From assembly GCF_947499295.1 (NCBI RefSeq), contig NZ_CANMNP010000017.1, positions 1 to 64,000 of the forward strand: 64,000 bases of DNA, given 5' to 3'. Below, one piece after another: positions 43,309-52,068 of this stretch. Within the stretch, counting starts at the first letter, position 1; every line of letters starts with the position of its first letter. This DNA comes from an uncultured Roseibium sp. (GTDB lineage: Bacteria > Pseudomonadota > Alphaproteobacteria > Rhizobiales > Stappiaceae). The notes under the pieces are model-generated. The model had not been told where the DNA came from and ran no database searches. It saw nothing but the letters and a program-made list of their open reading frames with translations. A program made the translations under genes and the position numbers.

Positions 43309-45195
43309 ATGAACAATGGTCGAAATGGCACCGGCGCCAACGGCCTCACTGCTTCATCCTGCAATGTGGCTCCTGTTCCGCAGGCGGAAATTGCAGCCAT
43401 ATGCGACAGGTTCGGCAACGACAAGCATCGAATGCTCGACATTCTGTACGACGTTCAGGACCGCTATCGCAGTATTGCCCCCGCAACCATGGATGCGATT
43501 GCATCGCAAACCGATCTCACGCGCATTGAAGTTGAAGGGGTTGCGAGTTTCTATTCCTTCTTTTCGTTGACTCCGAAAGGACGGGTGACGATCCGGTTGT
43601 GCGACGACATTGTCGACCGCTTCTGTGGTCTGAAAGATGTTGTGGCCGCATTTGAAGAGGTTCTTGGCATCAAGGTCGGCGACACATCCGCCGACGGCGC
43701 GTTTTCACTCGAAACGACACCTTGCATAGGCATGTGCGATCAAGCGCCGGCGGCCATGGTGAACAATGTCATGCTGACCAGCCTGACACCGGAGACAGCC
43801 CGCGCCGCCGCAGAGGCGCTGATGGCAGGTCAATCGCCAGAAAGCCTTGTCAGCGACCGTTTTAACGAACTGTCACCGCACGAGCGGGCAGTGCGGATGG
43901 TTGAAAACAACGTTCGGCATGCCGGGGCGGTATTGCTTGGGCCCGTGCCGGAAGAGGCAGGCCTCAACAATGCTGTTGGCATGAGGCCGAGCCAGATTAT
44001 CAATGCGGTTGAAGAAAGCGGACTACGCGGTTGCGGCGGTGCCGGTTTCACCACAGGCAGGAAATGGCGTTTTGCAGCAAGCGAAAAGCTCGACAGGCAC
44101 TTTGTGATTTGTAACGCCGACGAAGGAGAGCCGGGAACCTTCAAGGACCGGGTACTTTTGACGGAACGCCCACATCTTCTCATTGAAGGCATGACCATAG
44201 CGGCGCGGGCAGTTGGCGCGCGCGAGGGAATATTATACCTGCGAGGAGAATACGTTTATCTGCGCGAATTGTTGGAAACGGTCCTTGAGGAACGTCGACG
44301 CCGGGGTCTGCTTGGCAAAGAAATTCTCGGCGTCAAAGGCTTTGAGTTCGATATCCGTTTGCAGCTTGGTGCAGGGGCTTATATCTGCGGTGAAGAAGGC
44401 GCCTTGATCAGTTCCTGCGAAGGGCTGCCGGGCGAACCAAAGACACGTCCACCATTCCCTGTAAGCCGCGGGTATCTGGGTTACCCGACGGTGGTCAACA
44501 ATGTTGAAACTTTCTGCCATGCAGCGCGTATCCTGGGCCAGGGCGCCAAGTGGTTTCACGCAATGGGAACTGAAGGATCGCACGGAACCAAGCTTTTTTC
44601 AGTGTGCGGTGACTGTCTGAACCCTGGAATATACGAACTGCCTTACGGACACACCGTCTGGGAATTGCTTGAAATGGTTGGTGGCGCTGATGCAGCTGCC
44701 GTTCAGGTGGGTGGGCCAAGCGGGACCATGATTGGTCGCGACAGTTTCCATCGCAAACTGACCTTCGACGATCTGGCAACTGGCGGTGCAATCATCATTT
44801 TCAACGGACAAAGGAACATTCTGGAAATCGTTGAATACTACATGTCCTTTTTCGTTCACGAGAGTTGCGGTTATTGCACGCCTTGCCGGGTCGGTAACGT
44901 CTTCCTTCAGAAGGCGATCCAGAAGTTTCAGAAGGGGCTCGCCAATCCGGAAGACATTGACTACCTGAAGGATCTGTCGGGAACGATCATAGAGACCAGT
45001 CGCTGCGGTCTTGGCATGACGTCGCCCAATCCGATCCTGTCCACACTGAAGAATTTTCCGCTTGTCTATGCGGCGGTTTCCAAGCCGAGCAAGGATGGCA
45101 TTCGCGACACGTTCGACATTCAGTCGGCGATCGATGGCGCACGCAAGATTGCCAAGCGCCGCTCCTACATCTTCGACAAGGATTTCACCCAATGA
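43309..45195 (+). CDS. hoxF: NAD-reducing hydrogenase diaphorase subunit HoxF
   Basis: A 628-residue fusion of a NuoE-like and a NuoF-like domain, as in HoxF of NAD-reducing hydrogenases. Residues about 20-180 are the 24-kDa-like [2Fe-2S] domain (cysteines in RLCDDIVDRFCG and TTPCIGMCDQAP). From about 215 the NADH/FMN domain follows: GLRGCGGAGFTTGRKW, CNADEGEPGTFKDR, and the [4Fe-4S] motif ESCGYCTPCRVG with a later cysteine in ETSRCGLG. It transfers electrons between NAD(H) and the iron-sulfur chain of HoxU. It overlaps hoxU by four bases. The cytoplasmic location is normal for the class. Confidence 0.94.
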   Translation: MNNGRNGTGANGLTASSCNVAPVPQAEIAAICDRFGNDKHRMLDILYDVQDRYRSIAPATMDAIASQTDLTRIEVEGVASFYSFFSLTPKGRVTIRLCDDIVDRFCGLKDVVAAFEEVLGIKVGDTSADGAFSLETTPCIGMCDQAPAAMVNNVMLTSLTPETARAAAEALMAGQSPESLVSDRFNELSPHERAVRMVENNVRHAGAVLLGPVPEEAGLNNAVGMRPSQIINAVEESGLRGCGGAGFTTGRKWRFAASEKLDRHFVICNADEGEPGTFKDRVLLTERPHLLIEGMTIAARAVGAREGILYLRGEYVYLRELLETVLEERRRRGLLGKEILGVKGFEFDIRLQLGAGAYICGEEGALISSCEGLPGEPKTRPPFPVSRGYLGYPTVVNNVETFCHAARILGQGAKWFHAMGTEGSHGTKLFSVCGDCLNPGIYELPYGHTVWELLEMVGGADAAAVQVGGPSGTMIGRDSFHRKLTFDDLATGGAIIIFNGQRNILEIVEYYMSFFVHESCGYCTPCRVGNVFLQKAIQKFQKGLANPEDIDYLKDLSGTIIETSRCGLGMTSPNPILSTLKNFPLVYAAVSKPSKDGIRDTFDIQSAIDGARKIAKRRSYIFDKDFTQ

Positions 45196-45920
45196 GCGGC
45201 ACGGAGAAGGAAACCGGCTTCACCTTCACAATCGATGGGGTGGAGATCAAGGCCCATGCGGGGCAAACCGTCATGGAAGCTGCCGACGCCGCAGGTGTCT
45301 ATATCCCGCGTTTGTGTGATCATGAGGGGTTGCGACACCAAGGCAGTTGCCGCGTCTGCACCGTAAAGGCCGGAGGCCGGAGTGTTGCAGCGTGCACGCA
45401 GCCGGCTGCACCTGGTCAGGCGGTCGAAAACGAAACCCCGCATCTCACAAAAATGCGCCGCGATCTGGTGGAGATGCTTTTCCACGAAGGCAATCATCTG
45501 TGCCCGATCTGCGAGGCCAGCGGCAATTGCGAATTGCAGGCAATGGCGTACCGGCTGGATATGACCGAGGCCACCAAGTTTCCATATCTGGAGCCATGCC
45601 GTGCGCTCGACGCGTCGCATCCCGACATCGCGCTGGACACCAATCGCTGCATCTCTTGCGGCCGTTGTATTCGCGCCTCGCAGGATGTCGATGGCAAAGG
45701 GGTCTTTGGCTATGTCGGGCGCGGCATTCACCGCCGGGTAGCCGTGAATGGCGAGAACCTTGCAGATACGGATGCACAAGTTTCCGATCATGCGATGTCG
45801 AGCGAAGTCTGTCCTGTGGGGTGCATCATCCGAAAACGCGTCGGTTTTGCCGTCCCGATCGGCGAGCGTGAGTTCGACAAGGGATTGATCGGCCATGAGA
45901 TCGAGGAGAAGCGCAAATGA
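45192..45920 (+). CDS. hoxU: NAD-reducing hydrogenase iron-sulfur subunit HoxU
   Basis: A 242-residue protein like the N-terminal part of NuoG. The [2Fe-2S] ferredoxin domain has cysteines in PRLCDHEG and GSCRVCTV and in AACTQPA; the His/Cys cluster region reads FHEGNHLCPICEASGNCEL; a [4Fe-4S] region follows with RCISCGRCIR and a later VCPVGC. It wires HoxF to the hydrogenase dimer HoxYH. It sits in ATGA overlaps with both hoxF and hoxY. Confidence 0.94.
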   Translation: MSGTEKETGFTFTIDGVEIKAHAGQTVMEAADAAGVYIPRLCDHEGLRHQGSCRVCTVKAGGRSVAACTQPAAPGQAVENETPHLTKMRRDLVEMLFHEGNHLCPICEASGNCELQAMAYRLDMTEATKFPYLEPCRALDASHPDIALDTNRCISCGRCIRASQDVDGKGVFGYVGRGIHRRVAVNGENLADTDAQVSDHAMSSEVCPVGCIIRKRVGFAVPIGEREFDKGLIGHEIEEKRK

Positions 45921-46486
45921 GCGAACTTCCCAAGGCCCGCATAGCGACAGCGTCCTTGGCCGGGTGCTTTGGATGCCATATGGCGATCCTCGATATTGAC
46001 GAGCGTCTGATCGAGTTGATGAAACTGGTCGACGTCGATCGGTCTCCGCTGACGGACAAGAAACGGTTCACCGAGCGCTGTGACATCGGCATTATTGAAG
46101 GGGGATGCTGCAACGAGGAAAACGTGCATGTACTGCACGATTTCAGGCGGAATTGCGACATCCTGATCGCGCTTGGGCAATGTGCCATCATGGGCGGACT
46201 TCCAGCGATGCGAAACGCGATCATGCATTCCGATGCGCCTTTGCGTGAGTGCCTTGACGAGGCCTACATCACCGGGAAATACATCCGCAATACAACCCAT
46301 AATGTGCCGAACGATCCCGCTTTGCCGTTGTTGCTCGATGAGGTCTATCCCTGCTCCCAAGTGGTGGAGATCGACTATCAGATCCCGGGCTGTGCACCGA
46401 CAGGCGACGTCATATTCGACACGCTCTTCAAACTGCTGACCGGAAAGTTCCGCGGCTTTGAACGCGAAATGATCAGGTTCGACTGA
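45917..46486 (+). CDS. hoxY: NAD-reducing hydrogenase small subunit HoxY
   Basis: A 189-residue hydrogenase small subunit with the cysteines for one proximal [4Fe-4S] cluster: C17 and C20 in AGCFGCH, a cysteine pair in EGGCCNEEN, one in LGQCAIMGG and one in IPGCAPTGD. It has no signal peptide, as expected for soluble group 3d enzymes. It is separated from hoxH by 85 bases, the only sizeable gap between the structural genes. Confidence 0.93.
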   Translation: MSELPKARIATASLAGCFGCHMAILDIDERLIELMKLVDVDRSPLTDKKRFTERCDIGIIEGGCCNEENVHVLHDFRRNCDILIALGQCAIMGGLPAMRNAIMHSDAPLRECLDEAYITGKYIRNTTHNVPNDPALPLLLDEVYPCSQVVEIDYQIPGCAPTGDVIFDTLFKLLTGKFRGFEREMIRFD

Positions 46487-46571
46487 CGGCTTGCCGTGAC
46501 CCCATTTCTGAAAGTGCCACCTGCCTTCCGGCGCACAGATGCAACCCACCAGAGTTGGCTGGAAATTCGAG

Positions 46572-48014
46572 ATGACTGAACCCAGAATGATTGAAATCTC
46601 GCCTGTCACCCGCGTTGAAGGACACGGGAAGGTTACCATCCACCTCAACGCGGAAAATGAGGTTGACGAAGCTCGGCTGCACATTGTCGAGTTTCGTGGA
46701 TTTGAGCGGTTCATCCGTGGCCGCCTGATGTGGGAAGTGCCGGTGATCGTCCAGCGATTGTGCGGTATTTGTCCGGTCAGCCACCATTTGGCCGCAGCAA
46801 AGGCTATGGACATGATCGCCGGGGTCGACCAGTTGACCCCAACGGGCGAAAAGATGCGCCGGCTCATGCACTATGGACAGGTCATGCAGAGCCATGTGCT
46901 GCATTTCTTTCATCTTGCAGCTCCCGATCTATTGTTCGGTTTCGGGGCTCCCGCGGAAAAGCGCAACATTTTTGAGGTTCTCAAAGAACAGCCAGAACTG
47001 GGAAAACGGGCCGTCCTGATGCGGAAATACGGCCAGGAGATCATTGAAGCGACGGCTGGAAAGAAGGTACACGGCACGGGTGCCATTCCTGGCGGTATCA
47101 ATCGCAATCTGCCGCTCGAAAGACGGGACCATTTCTTGTCGAATGTCGACGAGATGATTGAATGGTGCCTGGACGCGGTGAAGCTTGCGCGCGACTACAC
47201 TCTTGAAAACGAAGACTTGGTATCCGAGTTCGGGTCTTTCCCATCAAATTACATGTCGATTGTGCGAGAAAGCGACGGAGCCCTGGATCTTTATCACGGC
47301 AGTCTGCGCGCCCTGAGCTCGACCGGAGATAAGATATTCGATCAGGTGCCTTACACCAAATATCACGAGCTGATCGTTGAGGATGTCCGCTCCTGGTCCT
47401 ACATGAAGTTCCCGTTTATCAAGGAGCTGGGCCCGGATGTCGGCTGGTACCGGGTCGGCCCGCTTGCCCGTATGAACACGGCAAGTTTTATCGACACGCC
47501 ATTGGCGGATGCTGCCCACAAAGAACTGAGGGCCGTCACGAGCGGAACGCCGAACAACTCCACGCTTGCCAATCACTGGGCCCGAATGATCGAGGTTCTC
47601 CACTGCGTCGAAAAGATCCGCGAACTTCTGCACGATCCGGATCTGCAAGGCACGGATCTGATCGCCAAGGGGGACAGGCGCGAAGAAGGTATTGGTGTTA
47701 TCGAAGCCCCGCGCGGCAATCTCATTCACCACTACAAGGTCGATGAGAACGACCAGGTGACTTACTGCAACCTGATCGTTTCCACCACGCACAACAATGA
47801 AGGCATGAACAGGGCGGTAAAAGACGTTGCCATCAAACACCTATCAGGCAAGGAGCAGATCACGGAAGGTCTCTTGAACCATGTCGAGGTCGCCGTGCGT
47901 GCTTATGATCCATGCCTGTCATGTGCGACGCATGCACTAGGTCAAATGCCGCTTCAGGTGGAGTTGTTCAATGCGGAAGGCGGTCTGGTTGACCGCAGGT
48001 CTCAATGCATATGA
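46572..48014 (+). CDS. hoxH: NAD-reducing [NiFe] hydrogenase large subunit HoxH
   Basis: A 480-residue catalytic subunit with the start taken at MTEPRMIEIS; an in-frame ATG at 46539 is an alternative. The N-terminal nickel motif is RLCGICPVSHH (C64, C67) and the C-terminal one is DPCLSCATH (C448, C451, H454). The 26 residues after H454 are the extension normally cut off by the maturation protease once nickel is in place. It splits or makes H2 in the cytoplasm. The stop overlaps the start of a 36-codon ORF (ATGA). The hyp maturation genes needed for the metal centre are not in this window. Confidence 0.95.
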   Translation: MTEPRMIEISPVTRVEGHGKVTIHLNAENEVDEARLHIVEFRGFERFIRGRLMWEVPVIVQRLCGICPVSHHLAAAKAMDMIAGVDQLTPTGEKMRRLMHYGQVMQSHVLHFFHLAAPDLLFGFGAPAEKRNIFEVLKEQPELGKRAVLMRKYGQEIIEATAGKKVHGTGAIPGGINRNLPLERRDHFLSNVDEMIEWCLDAVKLARDYTLENEDLVSEFGSFPSNYMSIVRESDGALDLYHGSLRALSSTGDKIFDQVPYTKYHELIVEDVRSWSYMKFPFIKELGPDVGWYRVGPLARMNTASFIDTPLADAAHKELRAVTSGTPNNSTLANHWARMIEVLHCVEKIRELLHDPDLQGTDLIAKGDRREEGIGVIEAPRGNLIHHYKVDENDQVTYCNLIVSTTHNNEGMNRAVKDVAIKHLSGKEQITEGLLNHVEVAVRAYDPCLSCATHALGQMPLQVELFNAEGGLVDRRSQCI

Positions 48015-48121
48015 ACGATGAAGAAATACTCCCGGTCATTTTTCCGGATCAGCAATCAGAGGCAAGTTCCGTGTGGCCGGCAAGAGTTTGTTCGACCGCG
48101 CGGAGCGGGGTAGTGCGATGA
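48011..48121 (+). CDS. Small ORF coupled between hoxH and hoxW
   Basis: A 36-codon frame that begins in an ATGA overlap with the hoxH stop and ends in an ATGA overlap with the hoxW ATG at 48118. Overlap at both ends is what a translationally coupled gene would show. The peptide starts acidic (MNDEEILPVIFPDQQ) and ends basic (RVCSTARSGVVR), with one Trp and one Cys and no membrane segment. I recognise no family. It may encode a small assembly or regulatory peptide, or its translation may only carry ribosomes to hoxW. Conservation has not been tested. Confidence 0.45.
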   Translation: MNDEEILPVIFPDQQSEASSVWPARVCSTARSGVVR

Positions 48122-48588
48122 TCTTGATAGGCTATGGCAATCCGGGGCGCGGCGATGATGGTCTCGGACCGGCTTTCTCTCAAAGGTTGGCAGACCGGGC
48201 ACATTCCGAGTTGGAAATCGATACCGATTATCAATTGGTAGCCGAACATGCATTGACGATTTCAAGCCATGATGTGGTGGTGTTCGCCGATGCGCAGATG
48301 GGCGGTGAAACGGCATTTTCCTTTCAGGAAATTGCAGCAGGTGCACCTGAAATTCTGGGCAGCCACAGCCTGAGGCCTGAAACAGTGCTTGCGCTTTGCG
48401 AGACGCTTTATGGCGCAAGACCGCGCGCCTATGTGCTCGGGATATCCGGTCAGGAATTCGGCGAGGTCAAAGAGGGGCTTTCTGAAAGGGCTAAGAAAAA
48501 TCTTGAAGATGCCGAAGCGTTCTTTCTGGACTGGTTGTCAAAAAACACGGGTTCTGATGTTCAGTTGCAGCAAAGGGCTGACAGTTGA
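48118..48588 (+). CDS. hoxW: Hydrogenase maturation protease HoxW
   Basis: A 156-residue M52-family endopeptidase that removes the C-terminal extension of HoxH after nickel insertion. The first conserved block is IGYGNPGRGDDGLGPAF with the metal-site acidic residue, the second is VVVFADAQMGGE, and the third is SHSLRPETVLAL with the histidine ligand. The ATG at 48118 is favoured by length and by overlap with the small ORF; an in-frame GTG at 48073 is possible. It ends the hox operon and converges on the amphi-Trp gene, 38 bases away. Confidence 0.9.
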   Translation: MILIGYGNPGRGDDGLGPAFSQRLADRAHSELEIDTDYQLVAEHALTISSHDVVVFADAQMGGETAFSFQEIAAGAPEILGSHSLRPETVLALCETLYGARPRAYVLGISGQEFGEVKEGLSERAKKNLEDAEAFFLDWLSKNTGSDVQLQQRADS

Positions 48589-48626
48589 TCCTGGCCTGAG
48601 CGCCGGACAATTGGACTTGGAGCCTT

Positions 48627-48902
48627 CTATCCACCTTTGACCTTGAGCTTGCCGCTTTCTTTCTGGTCGATGCTTTCGTTGGTCCAGGTGATGCGCAAGT
48701 CGAGGCGCGACTGGTCGCCTTCGACAGTCGCGGTTACGCGCAGGTTCATGAGGCCGGCTGGCTCCAGTGTGATGTCGCCGGTGTCGTCCCCGAACTCCAA
48801 TTCTCCCTTGGCGATCCCGCGCTTGATGGCATCGAGCAGCTTCTGGATCGATTTCTTGTCTTGAAGGGACTGGTGCCGGAAACGGCCCTTACGTTCCATC
48901 AT
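48627..48902 (-). CDS. Amphi-Trp domain protein
   Basis: A 91-residue protein with the amphi-Trp domain outline: a helical first half (SLQDKKSIQKLLDAIKRGIAKGELEFGD) and a beta-rich second half ending in the conserved RLDLRITWTN. These small proteins are associated with GAK-type clusters. It is the last gene of the operon and overlaps the metallophosphatase gene by four bases. It may be a structural or regulatory component; it could also be the phosphate acceptor of the system, which is speculation. Confidence 0.8.
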   Translation of the reverse strand: MMERKGRFRHQSLQDKKSIQKLLDAIKRGIAKGELEFGDDTGDITLEPAGLMNLRVTATVEGDQSRLDLRITWTNESIDQKESGKLKVKGG

Positions 48903-50251
48903 AGCAACAGTCCGTGTTGTTGAAGAATTTGGTCCGGATTGAACAGTTTGGCATGAGGATAGTCGCGGCTGATACCCAGAATATTGCCATTTGGATGAAT
49001 GATCGTCGCACCGGTGCCAATGCCTTCAAGGCCTTCAGCGCTTCTGGAGTGCCGGTCAAGCGTAACGTCTGCTTCCAGGTGCAGCAGTCCGTTTTTGGAC
49101 GTCAGTTCCTGTCCACTGTGCCGATTGACGTGGCCTTGAACCAGCATCTTGATGCCTGCCAGATGCAGCTCTTCTACGCCTCGGGCTGTCAGCGGATGAT
49201 CGACTTCGCGGTATTTGGTGCGCACCAGATTGGCGATCGTTCCAGAATAAAAAACGAAAGGATCTTTTCGGCTTTCCTTCTTGAAACGTCGGTTCACGTG
49301 CGCAATGCCCTTTACTGAAATCAGTGCGGCCATGCTGTCATCGACACCGGCGTGAACAAAAAGCAAAGACCCGCTCTGGTGGACAGCTTTCATGCTTTGA
49401 AAAAACCAGGCGTATTGCCCTTCGGAATTCATGAAGAGCTCCCTGCACGCCAACGCCGCCGAATAGAGCTGACGCATGGTGAACCCGTACTGTTCCGCAT
49501 GTTGGGAAAATCTGGTTGTCTTTTTCTTGAGCCGGCGCATTTCCTTTTTGACAGCGGCTTCATTCAGAAAGTTGGCAGCTGCTATCGGAAACTGTTTTGC
49601 CCACTTCTTGCCGGGTACCATCAGATCAAGACAGGTCTTTTCGTCCGGCAGACCGTCCAATACGGTGTCCGGGTCAACATATCTGTCGAAGACTTCCCGA
49701 AGCAGAGGCATGACCTTTTTGCCCATGCGCACAAACATATGTGCGTTGAGGGAGCCGCGTTTTACAGTCAGCGATTCAAGGCCGAGATAAAGACGCAGGT
49801 CATGGTTTCCCGCCAAAAGAACCACGTCAGCACCTGATTTCATCAGTGCTGAAAGGCTGTCGAGCAGATCGAGATTGCTCGGGCCCTTGTCGATACAATC
49901 CCCACCAATGATGATCTGGCAGCTGCGGCCGAAAGACGTCAACTCAAAGTCCGTCAGGCCACTGCCAATGCGTATAATTGCACCCACAGCAACAAGCGAG
50001 CGGAGAAGGCCTTCGGCGTCTGCGTGCAAATCCGAAATGAAGATCACGGGTTTGTCTGGCCAATCCCAGGAGCCCAGAGCGTTGGCTTTGGCGACACTGG
50101 ATACCAGGTCAGGGGTTCGTGCGTGAACGTGTTGCTCATTTCCTGCGCTGAAAAGTGGCCAGGGAATGCAGCTGTTTGGAACTCCCAGATCGCTGAGATC
50201 TTTCGCAGCAATAGGAGGTAGCATCTGTGCAACGGCTTTGTTGGTCATCAT
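48899..50251 (-). CDS. Calcineurin-like metallophosphatase
   Basis: A 450-residue protein from the ATG at 50251; a TTG at 50269 would add six residues. Dinuclear-metal motifs appear in order: FISDLHADAEG, IIGGDCIDKGPSN, LLAGNHDLRL, LFVHAGVDDS and LVQGHVNRHSG, the PPP-like phosphoesterase pattern. About 70 residues precede the domain and an insertion of about 130 residues, rich in Lys and Arg, lies between the third and fourth motif. It starts 18 bases after the histidine phosphatase stop and overlaps the amphi-Trp gene. It may remove phosphate from the product of the operon's kinases. Confidence 0.85.
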   Translation of the reverse strand: MMTNKAVAQMLPPIAAKDLSDLGVPNSCIPWPLFSAGNEQHVHARTPDLVSSVAKANALGSWDWPDKPVIFISDLHADAEGLLRSLVAVGAIIRIGSGLTDFELTSFGRSCQIIIGGDCIDKGPSNLDLLDSLSALMKSGADVVLLAGNHDLRLYLGLESLTVKRGSLNAHMFVRMGKKVMPLLREVFDRYVDPDTVLDGLPDEKTCLDLMVPGKKWAKQFPIAAANFLNEAAVKKEMRRLKKKTTRFSQHAEQYGFTMRQLYSAALACRELFMNSEGQYAWFFQSMKAVHQSGSLLFVHAGVDDSMAALISVKGIAHVNRRFKKESRKDPFVFYSGTIANLVRTKYREVDHPLTARGVEELHLAGIKMLVQGHVNRHSGQELTSKNGLLHLEADVTLDRHSRSAEGLEGIGTGATIIHPNGNILGISRDYPHAKLFNPDQILQQHGLLL

Positions 50252-50269
50252 ACTTTGCCTGAGGTCCAA

Positions 50270-50971
50270 TCAGTCCATTGTGAGTTCCAGAACCTGGCGT
50301 TCTTTCCAGGTACCGGTGTGATGGCTCCAGCCGGCATTTGGGCTGTATCTCAAGACCACAGCCTTGGCATGATGCATGCTAACTTTCCGGATTTTCGGAA
50401 AGGAAAGGATGCCCAGATGATGAGCCGCGTGGCGTAATGCTGCTCCGTGACCGACACAAATCTGGGCTGTTTTCCCACTCACGTGGGGCATTGTCTCGAC
50501 GCGTTTTTGCAGGAACTCTGCCACCCGCGCCCCAGCTTCCATCAGGCTCTCGGCTCCCTGAACCGGCAGTTTGTAGTGGCTGTCCGATTTCCAGTTTTCC
50601 GGCGGTGCTTCATGGCGGGGATCTTCCATCAGCACGTGCTCGATTTCAGGAATGGTGAGATTGGCAAGGGCTCCGACCGATCTCTCAGCGAGCGCTTCTG
50701 TTTCCGTTATTTCAAAGGTCCGGCCTGTCGTCTCCGAGATGGTCTTGCCGAGCAGAGTTGCTGTCTGCCAGGACCGCAGCTGGCGCGAGCAAAAGATTTG
50801 CGGTGAAAGCTGCCAGCTCTCGGCTCTTGCGAGTTTTGCAAGTTCAAGACCGGCTGCCTTGGCCTGCGCTTTTCCGGTTTCGGTCAGGTCGAATGGTTGC
50901 AGCGCGCTTGGCGTTCCAGGTTTTTGCCGATATGCGCCATGGCGCAAGAGGATGATGAACTTGTCGTTCAT
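50270..50971 (-). CDS. Histidine phosphatase family protein (SixA/PGAM-like)
   Basis: A 233-residue phosphohistidine-mechanism phosphatase. The active-site RHG is in IILLRHGAYRQKPG at the N-terminus, and the second histidine is in ICVGHGAALRHAAH. The acidic residue region is SVGALANLTIPEIEHV. It is SixA-like in being compact. Its start overlaps the stop of the HprK-related kinase gene (ATGA), so the kinase and this phosphatase are made together, which suggests they act on the same phosphorylated species. Confidence 0.88.
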   Translation of the reverse strand: MNDKFIILLRHGAYRQKPGTPSALQPFDLTETGKAQAKAAGLELAKLARAESWQLSPQIFCSRQLRSWQTATLLGKTISETTGRTFEITETEALAERSVGALANLTIPEIEHVLMEDPRHEAPPENWKSDSHYKLPVQGAESLMEAGARVAEFLQKRVETMPHVSGKTAQICVGHGAALRHAAHHLGILSFPKIRKVSMHHAKAVVLRYSPNAGWSHHTGTWKERQVLELTMD

Positions 50972-52068
50972 GATGGGGTTCCCAACAATTCCATTCCAGC
51001 ATCAAACAATGCGTCGAAGTCGATGAGGCCAGAGACTTCCCAAACACGAATGTCTGAAAGCGTTGCCAGGTAAGCGCTCGTTTCCAGAGCCGATCTGTCG
51101 GTCCAGAAAGCGCCATTCGATTTTTGATAAAAAGGTCCCGGGTTTTTGGTGATGGCAGACAAAAGATCCGGCCGTGATTTCAAGTCCACTTTGGATATAT
51201 CGGTCTGCGCAACGCTGTCGTGGGACCAGTTCAGGACCCAGAAATCCGTCAGATGCGTTTCGTGCGAAATGCGGCCCGGCCCGTATATGTCATCAATGAA
51301 GAGGTCGTATTTTTCTTCCAGGTGCCAGAGCTCGTCAGGTTCCAGGTTGCGAAGCTCTTCCTCCCGTTCCTCGTCGATGAGGCCGGTGAGCCTGGCGTTG
51401 GTGACGATGGTCCCGGGATTGATGCGCGGTAATTTGGGAATGCCGAGTGCATCCGTCTTACTTCCGTTTCTGCGAACCAGCAATCGGTCGTTGGTGACGT
51501 AGTGCGTATCTGCGATTTCCATCAGGCGGAGGATGCTGGTTGATTTGCCGCCACCGGACAGACCGGAAATGGCCAGGCCCTTGTTGCTGGTTTTGACGGC
51601 CGCTGCATGGCACGCCAGCCAGCCTTCGCGCTGAAACCGGTTCAGGATCTGAGTGTTGATGAAATTGATAACTTGATTGGCATTTTGCTCAGTTGGTCCA
51701 AAAGCAACAACCCAGGCCGGCGACTGCAAAAACTGAACACCTGTTCGAACCTTGAGGATCAATCGGCCATCAGGCAGGTCACAGATGGCATCCTTGCGCC
51801 CGCGCTTGCTCGCCTCGCGCACCCAATCAACATATTCAAGCTGAAAAGGCAGTTGTGCATCGCCAAGAACATGAACAATGGTGTCGGGCTCGCAAGGAGC
51901 TGAAATGACGTGCTGAAAATACCTCAGCAGTTCGGCCAGCAAGGTGCTGGAGACACACCGCACTTCGATCACAAACCCACCCACGCTCAAGCAGACCGGA
52001 TCAGCGTCCTTGGTTGCCCGGTCAGGCGCAAGTGCGTCGACCACTTCCTGAAGGCAGGGCTCTCTCAT
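50968..52068 (-). CDS. HprK-related kinase B (GAK system)
   Basis: A 366-residue protein whose second half resembles the HPr kinase/phosphorylase core. The P-loop is GLSGGGKST at 169-177; just before it lies CHAAAV (153-158), matching the histidine region ahead of the HprK P-loop, and VTNDRLLV follows at 191-198 like the acidic HprK strand. The N-terminal 120 residues form a separate domain. The family has been named HprK-related kinase B and co-occurs with the GAK ATP-grasp enzyme; no substrate is known. It overlaps both neighbours by four bases. It could phosphorylate a serine on a protein or a small molecule. Confidence 0.85.
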   Translation of the reverse strand: MREPCLQEVVDALAPDRATKDADPVCLSVGGFVIEVRCVSSTLLAELLRYFQHVISAPCEPDTIVHVLGDAQLPFQLEYVDWVREASKRGRKDAICDLPDGRLILKVRTGVQFLQSPAWVVAFGPTEQNANQVINFINTQILNRFQREGWLACHAAAVKTSNKGLAISGLSGGGKSTSILRLMEIADTHYVTNDRLLVRRNGSKTDALGIPKLPRINPGTIVTNARLTGLIDEEREEELRNLEPDELWHLEEKYDLFIDDIYGPGRISHETHLTDFWVLNWSHDSVAQTDISKVDLKSRPDLLSAITKNPGPFYQKSNGAFWTDRSALETSAYLATLSDIRVWEVSGLIDFDALFDAGMELLGTPS

